NCBI RefSeq assembly: GCF_019578655.1
Contig: NC_063256.1
Span: 22,420,005-22,484,004, forward strand
DNA from: Ricinus communis
Taxonomy: Eukaryota; Streptophyta; Magnoliopsida; Malpighiales; Euphorbiaceae
Length of the DNA: 64,000 bases
Direction: 5' to 3'
Made by a program: the position numbers and the translations under genes. Shown one piece after another: positions 24,391 through 35,054 of this stretch (the first letter of the stretch is position 1; the number at the start of each line of letters is the position of its first letter). A model generated the notes under the pieces. The model was given only the letters and a program-made list of their open reading frames with translations. It did not search any database and was not told the DNA's origin.

Positions 24391-25215
24391 GAACTAAATT
24401 TTAATCTGCATTATAAAAAAAAATATTTGTCAAATGTAATATAGGAATAAGGTTGGATATATACATTGGAAACACAAAGTAAAGAATAAATACTCTAATC
24501 CGTATGTGAATAACACTTAGATGGGAAAAAACCATGTTAGAACCAGTTTATCATAACATGCATCAGAAACACAAATTAACATTTACAAATGTGCAAAGGT
24601 TCCACGTGTTCATCAACAATACTAATGTGAATACGAAATTTAAACAAATCAGTCACCATATTCAAAGAAGTCCAAAATCAAACAAACAATAAAAAGATGG
24701 GAGATTAGCCATCTGGGTGCATAGTAATGCCTCAAGAGAAAGCTAGAGTACCTTTCTGGTGCAGTAGAAAAAATATCTTCAAGTTCTGCAGGTCGAACAA
24801 TTTGTAGATTCCCCTCAGGAATTCAATAGTTTCACTTGTGAGCTCTACACTCTACAACAAATCACAAGTAAACATAAGTAATTTGAACAAGCACCCTGTC
24901 CAAAGTCACAGAAGGACTCGTAATATAGCCAAATAAAAGCATACAGTGTTAGTAACAAGAACAAGTAGAAGGTAATTGCCGAAGATGATAAAACCTATGA
25001 CTAAAGAAGCCGGTGAATAAGAAGCCAAAGCAGGTGAGAAGGATTTGGTTGGATGGAGATGGAGAAGGAGAAGGAGCCGCACAGATCTAAGTACAGCTGA
25101 AAGGAGAAGGAGGCGTCAAACAATTGCAATGGGAGCCAAATTGTTACATTTAGATTTATGGTTCTTTTGTTGATATATTATTAATCACAACAAAATTATA
25201 AAAAGATACAGCGTG

Positions 25216-25269
25216 TACTCCAGTGGTATATAACACTTAATAGGTAGTAAAGGCCACGAGTTCGATTCC
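25216..25269 (+). other. tRNA-like Pol III box A/box B pair inside the hAT
   Basis: TACTCCAGTGG (25216-25226) fits the box A consensus at 10 of 11 positions and AGTTCGATTCC (25259-25269) fits box B at 10 of 11, with tRNA-like spacing. No acceptor stem or anticodon arm can be folded around them, so it is not a tRNA gene. It may be a tRNA-derived SINE remnant or a captured fragment near the transposon's right end. Confidence 0.45.
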
Positions 25270-25294
25270 CAGGTATGTCATTTTTATTTCTAAC

Positions 25295-25486
25295 TAAATT
25301 ATATATCGGGCCGGGCCGGGCCTAAGTTGGGTTTTTATATAAATCCCAAGCCCGGCCCTAAAAGTACGGGCTTTTTATGGGTTCGGGCCGGGCCGGGCTT
25401 GTACATAAAAATCATTGTCCAAACCCGGCCCAAATAGTGCGGGCCTGGGCGGGCCGGGCGGGTACCCAGCCCATTGAACAGGTCTA
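25295..25486. repeat. GC-rich subterminal repeats and right TIR of hAT
   Basis: Repeated 'cgggccgggccgggc' and 'cccggccc' units (25305-25470) followed by the right inverted terminus ending at 25486. They mirror the left subterminal block in composition and in the gggcc/ggccc word content. Confidence 0.75.
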
Positions 25487-26885
25487 TGCTAGAATCACTT
25501 GTCTTTTTTTTCCTTTCTCATTTCAAGTCATTTTCGAAGGACACCATCAACAATCGAGGGAAATACGTGTGATTACGGACCAAAATCCATCAAGTTGGGC
25601 GAGGACTAGCACCCTGAGGGTTGAGCACGACCTGGACTCTGATCGTGCTGAATTGCCAACTAGCTGTCTTCCAAGAGTGCCTTTTGGCACGGTTTCCATA
25701 GCCACCACAGCCTCCACCATGGCCCGTGGTGGTCAGCACTAGCTTGGGCACGGCCTGGAAGAGGTCAACACAACGGAACCCTAGGGATCAGCATGGCCTA
25801 GACTCCGCCCGTGCTGACCAGCACAGGCTTGACCATGGCCGTGCTGAAGAGAGTATATAGGCAAAAGTTTGATTTTCATTCGGGAGGCTCGATTTTCTCT
25901 GACCTAATTCGAGTATACACTCAATTCACTTGTTTTCTAGACCTCAATTGTCGACCTTGGGAGATTAAATTCATCAATTGAGGGAGGATTACACTTGTTT
26001 TCAACATCAATTTGAGGATCAAAACAACATTTGGGAGCATTCAAGAGGCAAATTAGAGTTTGATATTTTGGATTGGAAAATTAGGGTTTCTCATCCAACT
26101 TGAAAGAAAAGGGTGTACATGCCTTCAATTTTCTTTTCCTTATTTGTTCCTTATTTTGCTTTAACTATGAACATGAGTAGTTAGATCTTTTGAACCCATT
26201 GGGGTCTTTATTGTGATGGATTGTGCTTAGTTGTTAGATTTGTAATTGCCTTTCTTGTAATCTTTTTGCTATTCAGTAATAAAGTTTGATTCAGTTAGTT
26301 TGAGACGTTGAATTAATTGTCTTGTGGGTTGTTTCTTGACATTGAGAAATGCTTGTTACAACTGAAAATTGAATAGTAAGAACTGGTAGTTAACACTTAG
26401 AGATAAGGTTAATTCACTCGCCGGATTAAGAATTAACAACTCTTAATCTATCTAAATCATGCTTAATGCTAATCTGTAATAATCTGATAGGAAGAGATTC
26501 CATTAGGTTAGTGCAGGTTTAGGAACTTGGTGAGCTTGAGAGAGGAGCCGAGTTCGATTCAGGATTTAGGCACGGGTAGTAAGATTGGTAATTTATAAAA
26601 TCAACCTTAGAATTCCATCACTTAGGTCCCTTTTGGGTTTGCTTCTTTTGTTGTGGTTGTCTTTCGATTGTCAGTTGCTATTTATTCCATTATTTGCATT
26701 CATAATCATTAGTTAATTAATTTAGACTTCTCACACTCTATTTCATACTAAATAACATAGTGAACAGTAGTAACTCTAAGTTCACCCGATCTCCAGGGAT
26801 ACAACCTTGATACTCACTAGTGCTAGGCCGCATCGATAGGTTCACTGCCTTAGGTGTAGGTTGCATAAGTAGCCCATCAAGTTTT

Positions 26886-26903
26886 TGGTGCCGTTACCAG
26901 GGA
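26886..26903 (+). promoter_or_regulatory. tRNA-Asp-type primer-binding site, degenerate
   Basis: TGGTGCCGTTACCAGGGA follows the LTR end by six bases and differs at three positions from TGGCGCCGTTGCCGGGGA, the complement of the 3' end of plant tRNA-Asp used by Athila-type elements. All three differences are transitions. Confidence 0.8.
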
Positions 26904-27023
26904 ATAATTAATGGTGAACTAGAGTGAATTGTTTTTGTGTTAATTTAGTCATTATCTATTTATTTGTTTATTTTACTGTTATAGTTGATTGGTGGTTGTT
27001 TGGTTATCGGTTTCAGGTAGTTT

Positions 27024-28650
27024 ATGACCAAGACCTCTAACCCTGATCTCATAGAACCCTTATCTGACCTAGAGTGCTCTCTCAAATTATTGAGACGACA
27101 TTTGCAGGTAGTTGAGGAGGAGGACAGAGTTACAGTTCAGGTTCAAGGAGCGGATGTGATGGAGAACCACAACCCTTAAGCCGATGATGATCAGAGGATG
27201 ATGTACGAGTTTGCTCGACCATCTTTGGATGGGACAAAAACTAGTATAGTCAGACCTGCTGTAGCGGCCAACAACTTTGAAATAAAAGCCAATGTTATCC
27301 AGATGATCCAGTAGAGCGTGCAGTTTGGAGGATTGCCCAGCGAGGATCCCAATGCTCATATCTCTAACTTTCTGGAGATTTGTGACACATTCAAAATAAA
27401 TGGAACAACCGATGACGCCATTAGGCTGAGATTATTTCCATTTTCCTTGAAGGACAGAGCCAAGAGATGGTTGCAATCTCTTCCACAGCAGACAATTACT
27501 ACTTGGAAGGCGTTGGCCGAAAAAATTTTATACAAGTATTTTCCTCCCGCTAAAACTGCTAAACTTAAAAATGACATATTTTCTTTTGTGTAGTTTGATG
27601 ATGAAAGCATGTACGATGCATGGGAGAGGTTTAAGGATCTTTTGAGATGCTGCCCACATCACGGATTGCCAGTATGGATGCAGGTTAAACCTTACGATGA
27701 GGCAGATGGTGGATGCTGCAGCAGGTGGGGCGCTAAACAGTAAGACGTCCAAGCAGGCTCATAATTTGATAGAGGAAATAGCCATGAACAATTATCAGTG
27801 GCAATCCTCTAGGAGCCGACCAGGAAGACAAGGAGTGGTTAACCAAATAGATTCTACAGCAGCCTTGGCAGCTCAGGTGGAGCTTCTGACCAAGAAGATT
27901 AACTAACTCTAGATGCCGGTTCATACAGCGAACATTGGCTGCGAGTTTTATGGTGGCCCGCACTATAGTGCGAACTGTACTGTGGGAGGTATGTTTGCTT
28001 CATCTTCCTCTACTTTTCCATCTGTTTTTGCTGTGTCTTCTGATGTTGAGCAGGTTGACTATATGGGGAATGCCCTAAGGCAGCAGAATGATCCTTACAG
28101 CAACACATATAACCTTGGGTGGCGCAATCATCCTAACTTCAGTTGGAGGAACAATAATGCTCAGGGTCCACCTGGTTTTCAAAGACTTCATCAGCATCCG
28201 CAGCAACAGCCAGCTAGGCCTGCACAAGCTCCTCCTCCACCAAAAAAGAAGTCAAATTTAGAGGAGCTTATGATGAATTTTGTAACGTCTATGGAGATGA
28301 GGTTCCACCAAATTGATAGTGCACTTAGGAACCAGCAGGCCTCGATTCAGAACTTGGAGACCCAGATTGGCCAAATCTCTAAGACGTTGTCTGAGAGGTA
28401 ACAAGAAGCGCTCCCTAGCACCATTGAGTCTAACCCGAGGGAGCATGTGAACGCCATCACTTTGCATTCAGGTAAGTTAGTTTCAGCTCCTTCTAAGCCT
28501 GTTTTTGACGACTCCACTATTGATGTGCAGGTTGAGGCGAGCAGCAAGGTTAGGGAACCTGAGGGACAAAAGGTGAAATCAATTCCAGTCAGGGAATATC
28601 AACCTAAGATTCCTTATCCTACTAGAGGCAAACAAGCAGAGGCGTAAGAG
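27024..28650 (+). pseudogene. Athila-like Gag, interrupted
   Basis: The ATG at 27024 starts MTKTSNPDLIEPLSD and leads into the Gag core: [20 protein letters not shown] (27321-27380), [20 protein letters not shown] (27430-27490), [18 protein letters not shown], then FDDESMYDAWERFKDLL. After a frameshift near 27690 the rest follows: EEIAMNNYQW, a zinc-knuckle remnant CEFYGGPHYSANC whose second Cys is Tyr, the Gln/Pro-rich linker, a helical segment (ELMMNFVTSMEMRFHQIDSA) and NAITLHSGK. Stops sit after NHNP, MIQ, DIFSFV, KKIN, SER and AEA; several are at positions where relatives usually have Gln. Gag would form the cytoplasmic virus-like particle. The 5' LTR and primer site lie directly upstream. 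Confidence 0.88.
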
Positions 28651-28713
28651 CAGTTCAGTAAGTTTTTAGATATTTTTAGAAAACTGTATATTAACTTACC
28701 TTTTATTGATGCA

Positions 28714-29354
28714 TTGGAGCAAATGCCAAAGTATGCCAAGTTCTTAAAGGACATACTTAGCAGAAAAAGGAAGTTGAAGGAGGTAGCCTATGTTCAGCTT
28801 AACGAGGAGTGCTCAGTGGTGTTTCAGAGCAACTTGCCAGAGAAACGTCACGATCCAGGGAGTTTCACTATTCCTTGCACTTTAGGTAATTTGTGTGTTG
28901 ATGATGCACTAGCTGATTTGGGGGCTAGCATAAATGTCATGCCCACTAGTTTGTTCAATAAGCTAGGTTTGGGGGAGGCAAAATCCACTAGGATGTGCAT
29001 TCAATTAGCTGACCGTTCTGTTAAGCTTCCTAGGGAAATTATGGAGAATTGCTAGTTAAGGTAGATAAGTTCATATTTCCTATGGACTTTGTGGTTATAG
29101 ATATGGGTAATGAGCATGGTGTACCATTGATTTTGGGGAGACCTTTCCTTGCCACAGCTAGAGCTAAAATAGACATATTTGATGGAAAGTTAGAACTTAA
29201 TGTAGGGGATGACTGTGTTAGTTTTAGCTTACCCCCATTTGATAGTTCTTCCACCGACCATGTTCATGCCATTTGCCGTATTGATGGAATTGGTCCTGCA
29301 TGTAATAAACAACCACAGGGTGTACAAATGGATCATCCATGTTTCTTTCCCTGT
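28714..29354 (+). pseudogene. Athila-like aspartic protease and pol start, truncated
   Basis: Continues the Gag frame region: ALEQMPKYAKFLKDILSRKR, then GSFTIPCTLGN and the protease active-site motif ADLGASINVMP (about 28911-28943), where DLGAS is the usual form in this lineage. After a stop/frameshift at 29054 the flap half follows: FIFPMDFVVIDM and VPLILGRPFLATARAKIDI (29075-29170), ending PFDSSSTDHVHAICRIDG. The protease motifs are intact but reverse transcriptase, RNase H and integrase are missing, because an LTR of a different subtype starts at 29355. The protein would cleave the Gag-Pol polyprotein. Confidence 0.88.
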
Positions 29355-30865
29355 TGATATGTGTTATACACACATCTAAATGGGATTTTTAAGGCTGATT
29401 TTATGTATATTTGGATGTGAATTGGTCCCAACACTCACCCTATGCGTTTGTTTGTGTGCTTTAGGTCTAAAAGAAGTCAAAGAGTGATAAAAGGAGAATT
29501 GGAGCAGAATTGGATGTTAAAGTTATCGAAACAAGTCGAGTTCGTGCATCCTTAATCTAAACATGGCCGTGTTGGTTTTAACACTGGCCGTGTTCCCAAC
29601 ATGGGCACCAAAACGGGCCGTGTTGGGTGCATTAGACATCAAAGAAGAAGAGGCGTTAGGGAGCACGACCACAGAGAGTAACATGGGCATTAGCACAGGG
29701 CCGTGTTCCAAACACGCCCATCAACACCAGCCCGTGTTCCCAACACGAGCATAAACACGGCCATGTTCGCGGCGACAGGACAAATTAATTAAAAGAAAGA
29801 AGAGAGGAAAGAAAAGAAGAAGAACGGGGGAGAACGTCCCAAATCCTAATTTTTCTCTGTCTTAGGGTTTTCTGAGCTGGAACTAAGGAAAAAGGAGACT
29901 TGGACCAAGGTTTTAATTGGATTCCCTTCAAAGATTGAAGATTGGGCAAGGTTCGTTGATTGGTTTCAATTTGAGCAAGAGGAACAAGAATCGATTCAAT
30001 TCGAGCAAGAGGAACAAGAATCGATTCAATTCGAGCAAGAGGAATTGGGGCTGCTTACTCTCATCCAAGGGTGTAATCGGGTTTTTCTACCTTTACTCAT
30101 TGTTGTAATTGAATTGTTGTGGGTTTTGATAATGAACATGTTTAGCTAGATTGATTAAATCCATTGGGATTTCTTTACTATGTTGGCTTAATATTATATT
30201 GTTGGATTGTTTGAGTTAGTTTTGTATTCTTCTTGCTTTCAGTATTAATAAGATAATGCATTATTCATGAGACGTTGTGAATTGTGGTGTTTAGATTACT
30301 TTATGTCATTGAGAAATCCATTTGGCAATTGGAATTTTGAATAGCAAGAACTGGTTAATAATCACTTAGAGATAAGGATAATTAACTAGCTAGATTAAGA
30401 ATTAACAAAGCTTAATTAGAGACGGATTAAAGCTTAATGCTAATTTAAGAATCAATCGTAAGGAAGAGATTCCAACTTTAGGTTATTAGGTTTAGGAATT
30501 CGGTTATCTCAAGAGAGAAACCGAATTGAGTTAAGAATTCATCCATGGGTAGCATAATTGGAGTCATCAATCCTTTATCTTTTGTTTGATTGGCAACTAG
30601 TTTAGGTTCCCTTTGGGTTTGCTTTCTTGTCTTGGTTATTTCATTTATCCATTTATTCTTGCATCTCCCTTAGAACTTATCTTATAGCTATTAGTTAGTT
30701 TAGAAATTATTCAACATTCCTTTTAGGTTAATATAATAAAGAACAAAGGAGTAACTCTAGGCTTTCACTTTTCTGAGGAATACAACCTTGATACTCACCA
30801 TTAGTGCTAGACTGCATCGATAGGTACACTGCCTTAGATTATAGCTGCATAGATAGCAACCATCA
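29355..30865 (+). mobile_element. Athila-like LTR type A (1511 bp), 5' LTR of small element
   Basis: Starts TGATATGTG at 29355 and ends CCATCA at 30865, six bases before a primer-binding site. U3 holds a field of CACGG/CCGTG words (29565-29775). R/U5 matches 34000-34558 and the other family members. It lies directly against the protease remnant, so it removed or replaced that element's pol. Its U3 differs from the LTR on the other side of the same internal region (33154-34558). Confidence 0.85.
29966..30050 (+). repeat. 30-bp tandem repeat in LTR, about 2.8 copies
   Basis: The unit 'caattcgagcaagaggaacaagaatcgatt' is repeated with almost no change (29966-30050). The related minus-strand LTR has only a diverged single version near 900-950, so the expansion is specific to this copy. 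Confidence 0.85.
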
Positions 30866-30871
30866 AGTTTT

Positions 30872-30889
30872 TGGCGCCGTTGCCAGGGA
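30872..30889 (+). promoter_or_regulatory. tRNA-Asp primer-binding site
   Basis: TGGCGCCGTTGCCAGGGA, one mismatch to the complement of the 3' end of plant tRNA-Asp, six bases after the LTR end. Confidence 0.9.
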
Positions 30890-31054
30890 AACTATTTGAA
30901 AACTAGAGTGAAATTTACTATTTGTTAGTTTAGCCTTTTTTTTTCTTATTATTTTATGGTTTTTATTTTTATTTGTTTATTTTATTTTATTTTATTTGTA
31001 CATATTTATTTAGTTTAAGTTTATGATTCAGGTAGTGAATGATAAGGAGGTTCA

Positions 31055-32297
31055 ATGCTAAACTCAAACTCTTTGTATGACGCATTAGAAAATGGGATCA
31101 GGAACTAAGAGAGTCCTAAAAATTGGGATACCCGTGCATCTTTAGAAGCTCGAGTGGAATCGTTTTGCAAGGCTACCGATCAACTCTCCACTCCTATCCT
31201 TTCATCTTAAGTTTTTTGTGAATTTTGTTATGGTTTACATTTGAGTAATGATTGTCCATTCTGCAGTGATTTTACTCATTGTACTTATAACTATGAACAG
31301 GTCAATTATACGGGAAGTTGGCCAAATGACTCGTATGGAAGCACCTACAATCAAGAGTGGAGCACTCATTCACCCTTTGGATGGAGCTTAGATGGCCAAG
31401 AACCACCAGGATCTCAGCAACCACATCAGCAGCCTAATCTTGCACCTTCAACTCAAGATGAAGAGTTAGTGTCAAAGGAGCTGATGATGAGGTTCTTTAC
31501 AAGTCTTGAGAATAGATTCCAATAAACAGAGAGGGTACTTGAAGGTTAACAAGCCTCGATTGAGAACATAGAGCATTAAGTAGTCTTGATCTTCAAGTTA
31601 CTAGCGGCAGAACAATGGGGAACTCCATCAAACGCTACTGAATCCGAGGAATATTTGAGCGCCATCACTTTGCATTCAGGTGAGAATTTTTCTGGTTTAT
31701 CTACTATGTTTGATGATGATGGTTCTGTGCAAGATGATTTCTTGAACATAGAGATGGAACCAGAAAAGGAAGAGGCGAACATGATTCCTTTGAAAGACTA
31801 TCAACAGGAATGTACAGTTGATGATGCCGAGTTGCAGTTACAGGAATTTTTGGTGGATTTTCCATAAGTCCCTTGGATGATGGAAGATGAGCACGAGTTA
31901 TCCAATGAAGAAGTCTTGGAGGAGCTCGAGTTTCTTCTAGCAAGTGAACCAAGCCAAGGACTGGACAAAACCATCGACATTCCTAAAGAAATTGCCCAAC
32001 CGTCGATCCTTCCAATTGGTGAAACTCCAGCTTTCAAATTGGAAGAGCCCCTAGAGCATCATCACTATGTGCAAAATATGAGGAGCGAGTTTTGCCCATC
32101 ATACTGGTAGCTTGCTTGACCATCAGGAAGAGGAATTTGATGATTAGTCCTCTAAGCGAATACTTGAAGCCATTTGCTTGGAAGAAGGATGGATGGTCAT
32201 CAATCCCCAATGTTTGCTTTTCACCATGAGTCCAACTAAGAAGACTCATCACATAAAAAAGAAGCGCTTTTGGGAGGCACCCCAATTTTATCTTTAA
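31055..32297 (+). pseudogene. Gag-derived ORF of small non-autonomous Athila-like element
   Basis: The ATG at 31055 begins MLNSNSLYDALENGIRN. One frame runs to 32110 and is interrupted only by six TAA codons (31106, 31208, 31523, 31547, 31577, 31865). It holds a zinc knuckle (CEFCYGLHLSNDC), the NYTGSWPNDSYGSTYNQEW linker, the helical ELMMRFFTSLENRFQ segment, SAITLHSGENFSGL and then a long acidic Glu-rich region (EDEHELSNEEVLEELEFLL). The Gag core, protease, reverse transcriptase and integrase are absent. Downstream, an overlapping frame encodes SKRILEAICLEEGWM and the basic THHIKKKRFWEAPQFYL ending at 32297. The copy at 61880-63116 (-) has Gln (CAA) at all six stop positions. Confidence 0.85.
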
Positions 32298-32529
32298 TCT
32301 ATAATATTTTAACCTTTTGTTTTGAAACATTTTATTAGTTTTAGTTTTCATATTTTATTTAATTTTTGTTTCAGTTTCGATTTTAATTCCTTATTTTATT
32401 ATTTGCAGCCACTCTTTACCACACAGCGCCCTGATATCCCTGATGATGCACCTCTTTTCACTCCGGAGCCATACTCAGGGCAGTATTAATTCTTTTTCCT
32501 TTTTCATTTCTTATATATATTCTTTTGGT

Positions 32530-32566
32530 ACACTGGGGACAGTGTGTCCTTCAAGTGTGGGGTGGG
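32530..32566 (+). promoter_or_regulatory. Stem-loop plus G-rich box (internal copy)
   Basis: ACACTG-GGGA-CAGTGT (32530-32545) followed by AAGTGTGGGGTGGG at 32553-32566, with the conserved 16-nt spacing. Lies 230 bp downstream of the ORF end. Confidence 0.7.
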
Positions 32567-33153
32567 TGATATTTATCCCATCTCAGTTATTTGTTTATTC
32601 TTTGTGCAATTTTTTGTAAAATTTTGAAAAATTTTCACTTTGTTTCTATGCTCTTACTGTTGACTTGATTTGGAATTCATGTTTATGTCCATGTGATCGG
32701 GTAAAACCGATAGTGTTGAGTCTTGTAAAAGAATGTAAGCTATTTAGTTTGAGTTTTGCACTAAGTTGCTTTGGTATATTTAATTCTGTTTTAATGATTT
32801 TTGTTTGGAACCTACTCAAAAAGCACACTTGTGAGAAATTGAGTCTCAATTGTAAGCATACACTCTATATGCTTTTATTTAATTCTTGTTGAGAGTGCCA
32901 ATTACTATCTTTATTTTTAGAACTTGCTCGGTAATGCTTATGAGGGCCATAAGGAGAGTTTAACACTTTGGTATGATAGAGGAACTTACATTTTTCATTC
33001 TAGCCAAATAGCCTTCATTCGTTTATTGATTCTGTGGATAACCCCCTCTTTCACCTTTTTTATCATATTTCATTACCACTTAGTTTTATTCTGCTTTGGG
33101 TTATGATTTTGCATATGAGTTGTTTTTATTGGGAATTTTTGTCTTGGGAATAG
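32567..33153. other. Non-coding 3' internal region
   Basis: No gene seen. The LTR-proximal stem-loop/polypurine copy found at 60055-60089 in the sister element is missing here; the LTR is instead preceded by CTTGGGAATAG. Short ORFs (32665-32892, 33096-33305) have no recognisable domain. Confidence 0.5.
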
Positions 33154-34558
33154 TGATGAGCATAGTTTTACACATATTTGCTTGCATATTATTGCGTATG
33201 TTCTTAGCAATTATTGTGCTTTTATTCCCAGATCACCCGTGTTTTGTGTTCTTTTGCATTTTAGGAATATTTATAGGACCGTCATCGGTGTTTAAGCAAT
33301 TATAGATCAATACGTGCCGAAACGGACGAGAATTCATCAAGATCGGACAAGAGCCTGCAATGTACACATTGAGCACGGCCTGGACTCTGGCCCTGCTCAA
33401 CCATTGGCTTTGATTCTTGAAATTGGCACTTTGGGAACGGTTTCCATAGCCACCACGACCTTCAGCACGGCCCGTGGTGGCTAAAACGGGGATCAACACG
33501 GGTAGCAACACAGCCGTGGTGAAACCCTACTTGGTGAGATCCATAGCCGGACTTCACTTGACCACGGCCGTGCTGAGTTAAATATATAAGAAAAATTCCT
33601 TAGAGAAAAAAAGGAGGGGGAAGGAGTGACATAGAGCCTGGCTACTGGTTCGGTTCTCGACAGATTGAGTGCGAGAGAGTCATGGAGTAAGAATCCCGAA
33701 TCGCAAGGTTCCAAGTGCAAAACAGAGTGGAGCAATTCAAGAGGCGTTTGGGAGATTAATCAAAGTGTAGATCCAGGATTTGGAGCTGTTCATCCAATTC
33801 GAGAGAAAAGGGTGTACATGTTTTATTTTCATTATTCTTTCATTGTAATTGATTTCCTAGATTGTTTTAAACATGAACATGTTTAGCTAGACTGCTTTAA
33901 TCCATTGGGATTTCTTAACTATGTTGGCTTGATATTATATTGTTGGATTGTTTGGGTTAATTTTGTATTCTTCTTGTTTTTAGTATTAATAAGATAATGC
34001 ATTATTCATTAGACGTTGTGAATTGTGATGTTTAGATTGCTTTATGAGATTGAGAAATCCGTTTGGCAATTAGAATTTTGAATAGCAAGAACTTGTTAAT
34101 AATCGCTTAGAGATAAGGATAATTAACTAGCCAGATCAAGAATTAATAAAGCTTAATAGAGGCGGATTAAAGCTTAATGCTAATTTAAGAATCAATCGTT
34201 AGGAAGAGATTCCAACTTTAGGTTATTAGGTTTAGGAATTCGGTTATCGAGAGAGAGAAAGTGAATCCTTTATCTTTTGTTTGATTGGCAACTAGTTTAG
34301 GTTCCCTTTGGGTTTGCTTTCTTGTCTTGGTTATTTCATTTATCCATTTATTCCTGCATCTCCCTTAGAACTTAGCTTGTAGCTATTAGTTAGTTTAGAA
34401 ATTATTCATCATTCATTTTAGTTTAATATAACAAAGAACAAAGGAGTAACTCTGGGCTTTCACTTTCCCGAGGAATGCGACCTTGATACTCGCCATTAGT
34501 GCTAGACTGCATCGATAGGTACACTGCCTTAGATTGTAGCTGCATAGATAGCAACCAT
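33154..34558 (+). mobile_element. Athila-like LTR type B, 3' LTR side
   Basis: Starts TGATGAGCATAG and matches the minus-strand LTR at 58571-60049 through U3 ('tttgcttgcatattattgcg', 'gcacggcctggactctggcc'), the TATATAAG region near 33584 and R/U5. It ends GCAACCAT at 34558, two bases short of the normal CATCA end, where copia LTR DNA starts. A ~60-bp segment after 'ggttatcgagagagag' (about 34255) is deleted relative to sister copies. Confidence 0.85.
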
Positions 34559-34973
34559 TGGGGACCAAAATGAAAGTTTACATTATCAATATGTCATTTT
34601 CAAAATGGTTTTGAATTGATACATAACCTAACTTTTGAAAAAGACAAAAAAGGACAGAGAAGAAGAAGAAGAAGAAGAAGAAGAAGAAGCGTTCTTGGTT
34701 TTTCTTCAAAGAATTCAAGCTTTGCCAAAGAGTCAATTATGTGAGATAATCTAGAGGATTTGCATTTGCAAATCTCTATTTGTTTTTCTATCCGAATCAA
34801 CATCAAGATAAGAAAAGAAATATGTTGTTCAAGGTTTTATGTTTTTCATTTCTTCATTAAAAGGAAAATTCGTTTTTCTAACCTAAACCTCAATTTCAAC
34901 TTGTAAACCTAATTGTCCAAGTGTTGTGAATCAATTTATTGCTTCCCTACGCTATATATGTGATGTATAACAA
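34559..34973 (+). mobile_element. Copia LTR 3' part, left-truncated
   Basis: Sequence directly upstream of a copia primer-binding site, so it is the end of a 5' LTR; the LTR start has been lost at the junction with the Athila-like LTR. It contains a (GAA)n run at 34660-34689. No other copy of this LTR family is in the window. Confidence 0.55.
34660..34689 (+). repeat. (GAA)10 microsatellite
   Basis: Uninterrupted GAA trinucleotide run within the copia LTR. Confidence 0.95.
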
Positions 34974-34985
34974 TGGTATCAGATC
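34974..34985 (+). promoter_or_regulatory. tRNA-iMet primer-binding site (copia)
   Basis: TGGTATCAGATC; ten of twelve bases match the common plant copia site TGGTATCAGAGC. It is followed by a ~1.35-kb leader before the gag ATG at 36343. Confidence 0.8.
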
Positions 34986-35054
34986 TTACTTGTTGAGAAA
35001 TTGAGGTTTTTGAAGATTAAAGTCGTTGTTATTAGAAGAACAGTGCAAAACCGA

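Larger units (their letters stand above)
21655..25486 (-). mobile_element. Complete hAT-superfamily DNA transposon (3832 bp)
   Basis: Bounded by imperfect terminal inverted repeats, TAGACCTGATCA at 21655 and TAGACCTGTTCA read inward from 25486, and by perfect 8-bp duplications TGCTAGAA. Both subterminal regions are packed with GC-rich 'gggcgggctcgggtc' type repeats, in sharp contrast to the AT-rich surroundings. The single gene inside encodes a full-length BED/hAT transposase on the minus strand. The element sits in an Athila-like LTR and is thus younger than it. All parts expected of an autonomous element are present. Confidence 0.93.
21597..26879 (+). mobile_element. Athila-like 5' LTR type C, split by hAT insertion
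   Basis: The LTR occupies 21597-21654 and 25487-26879. The left piece matches the LTR start region at 39116-39160 and 50400-50460 and lacks about the first 25 bases. The right piece carries the U3 'cacgg/ccgtg' words, TATATAGG near 25853 and the conserved R/U5 block, and ends CCCATCA at 26879 directly before a primer-binding site. The two halves join across an 8-bp target duplication flanking the hAT element. Confidence 0.85.

Noticed and set aside
25216..25269. Complete tRNA gene in the hAT element
   Set aside because: Box A and B are present but acceptor and anticodon stems cannot be paired.
27087..27963. Minus-strand ORFs opposite the Gag region
   Set aside because: Antisense shadows of the Gag frames, which carry the recognisable motifs.
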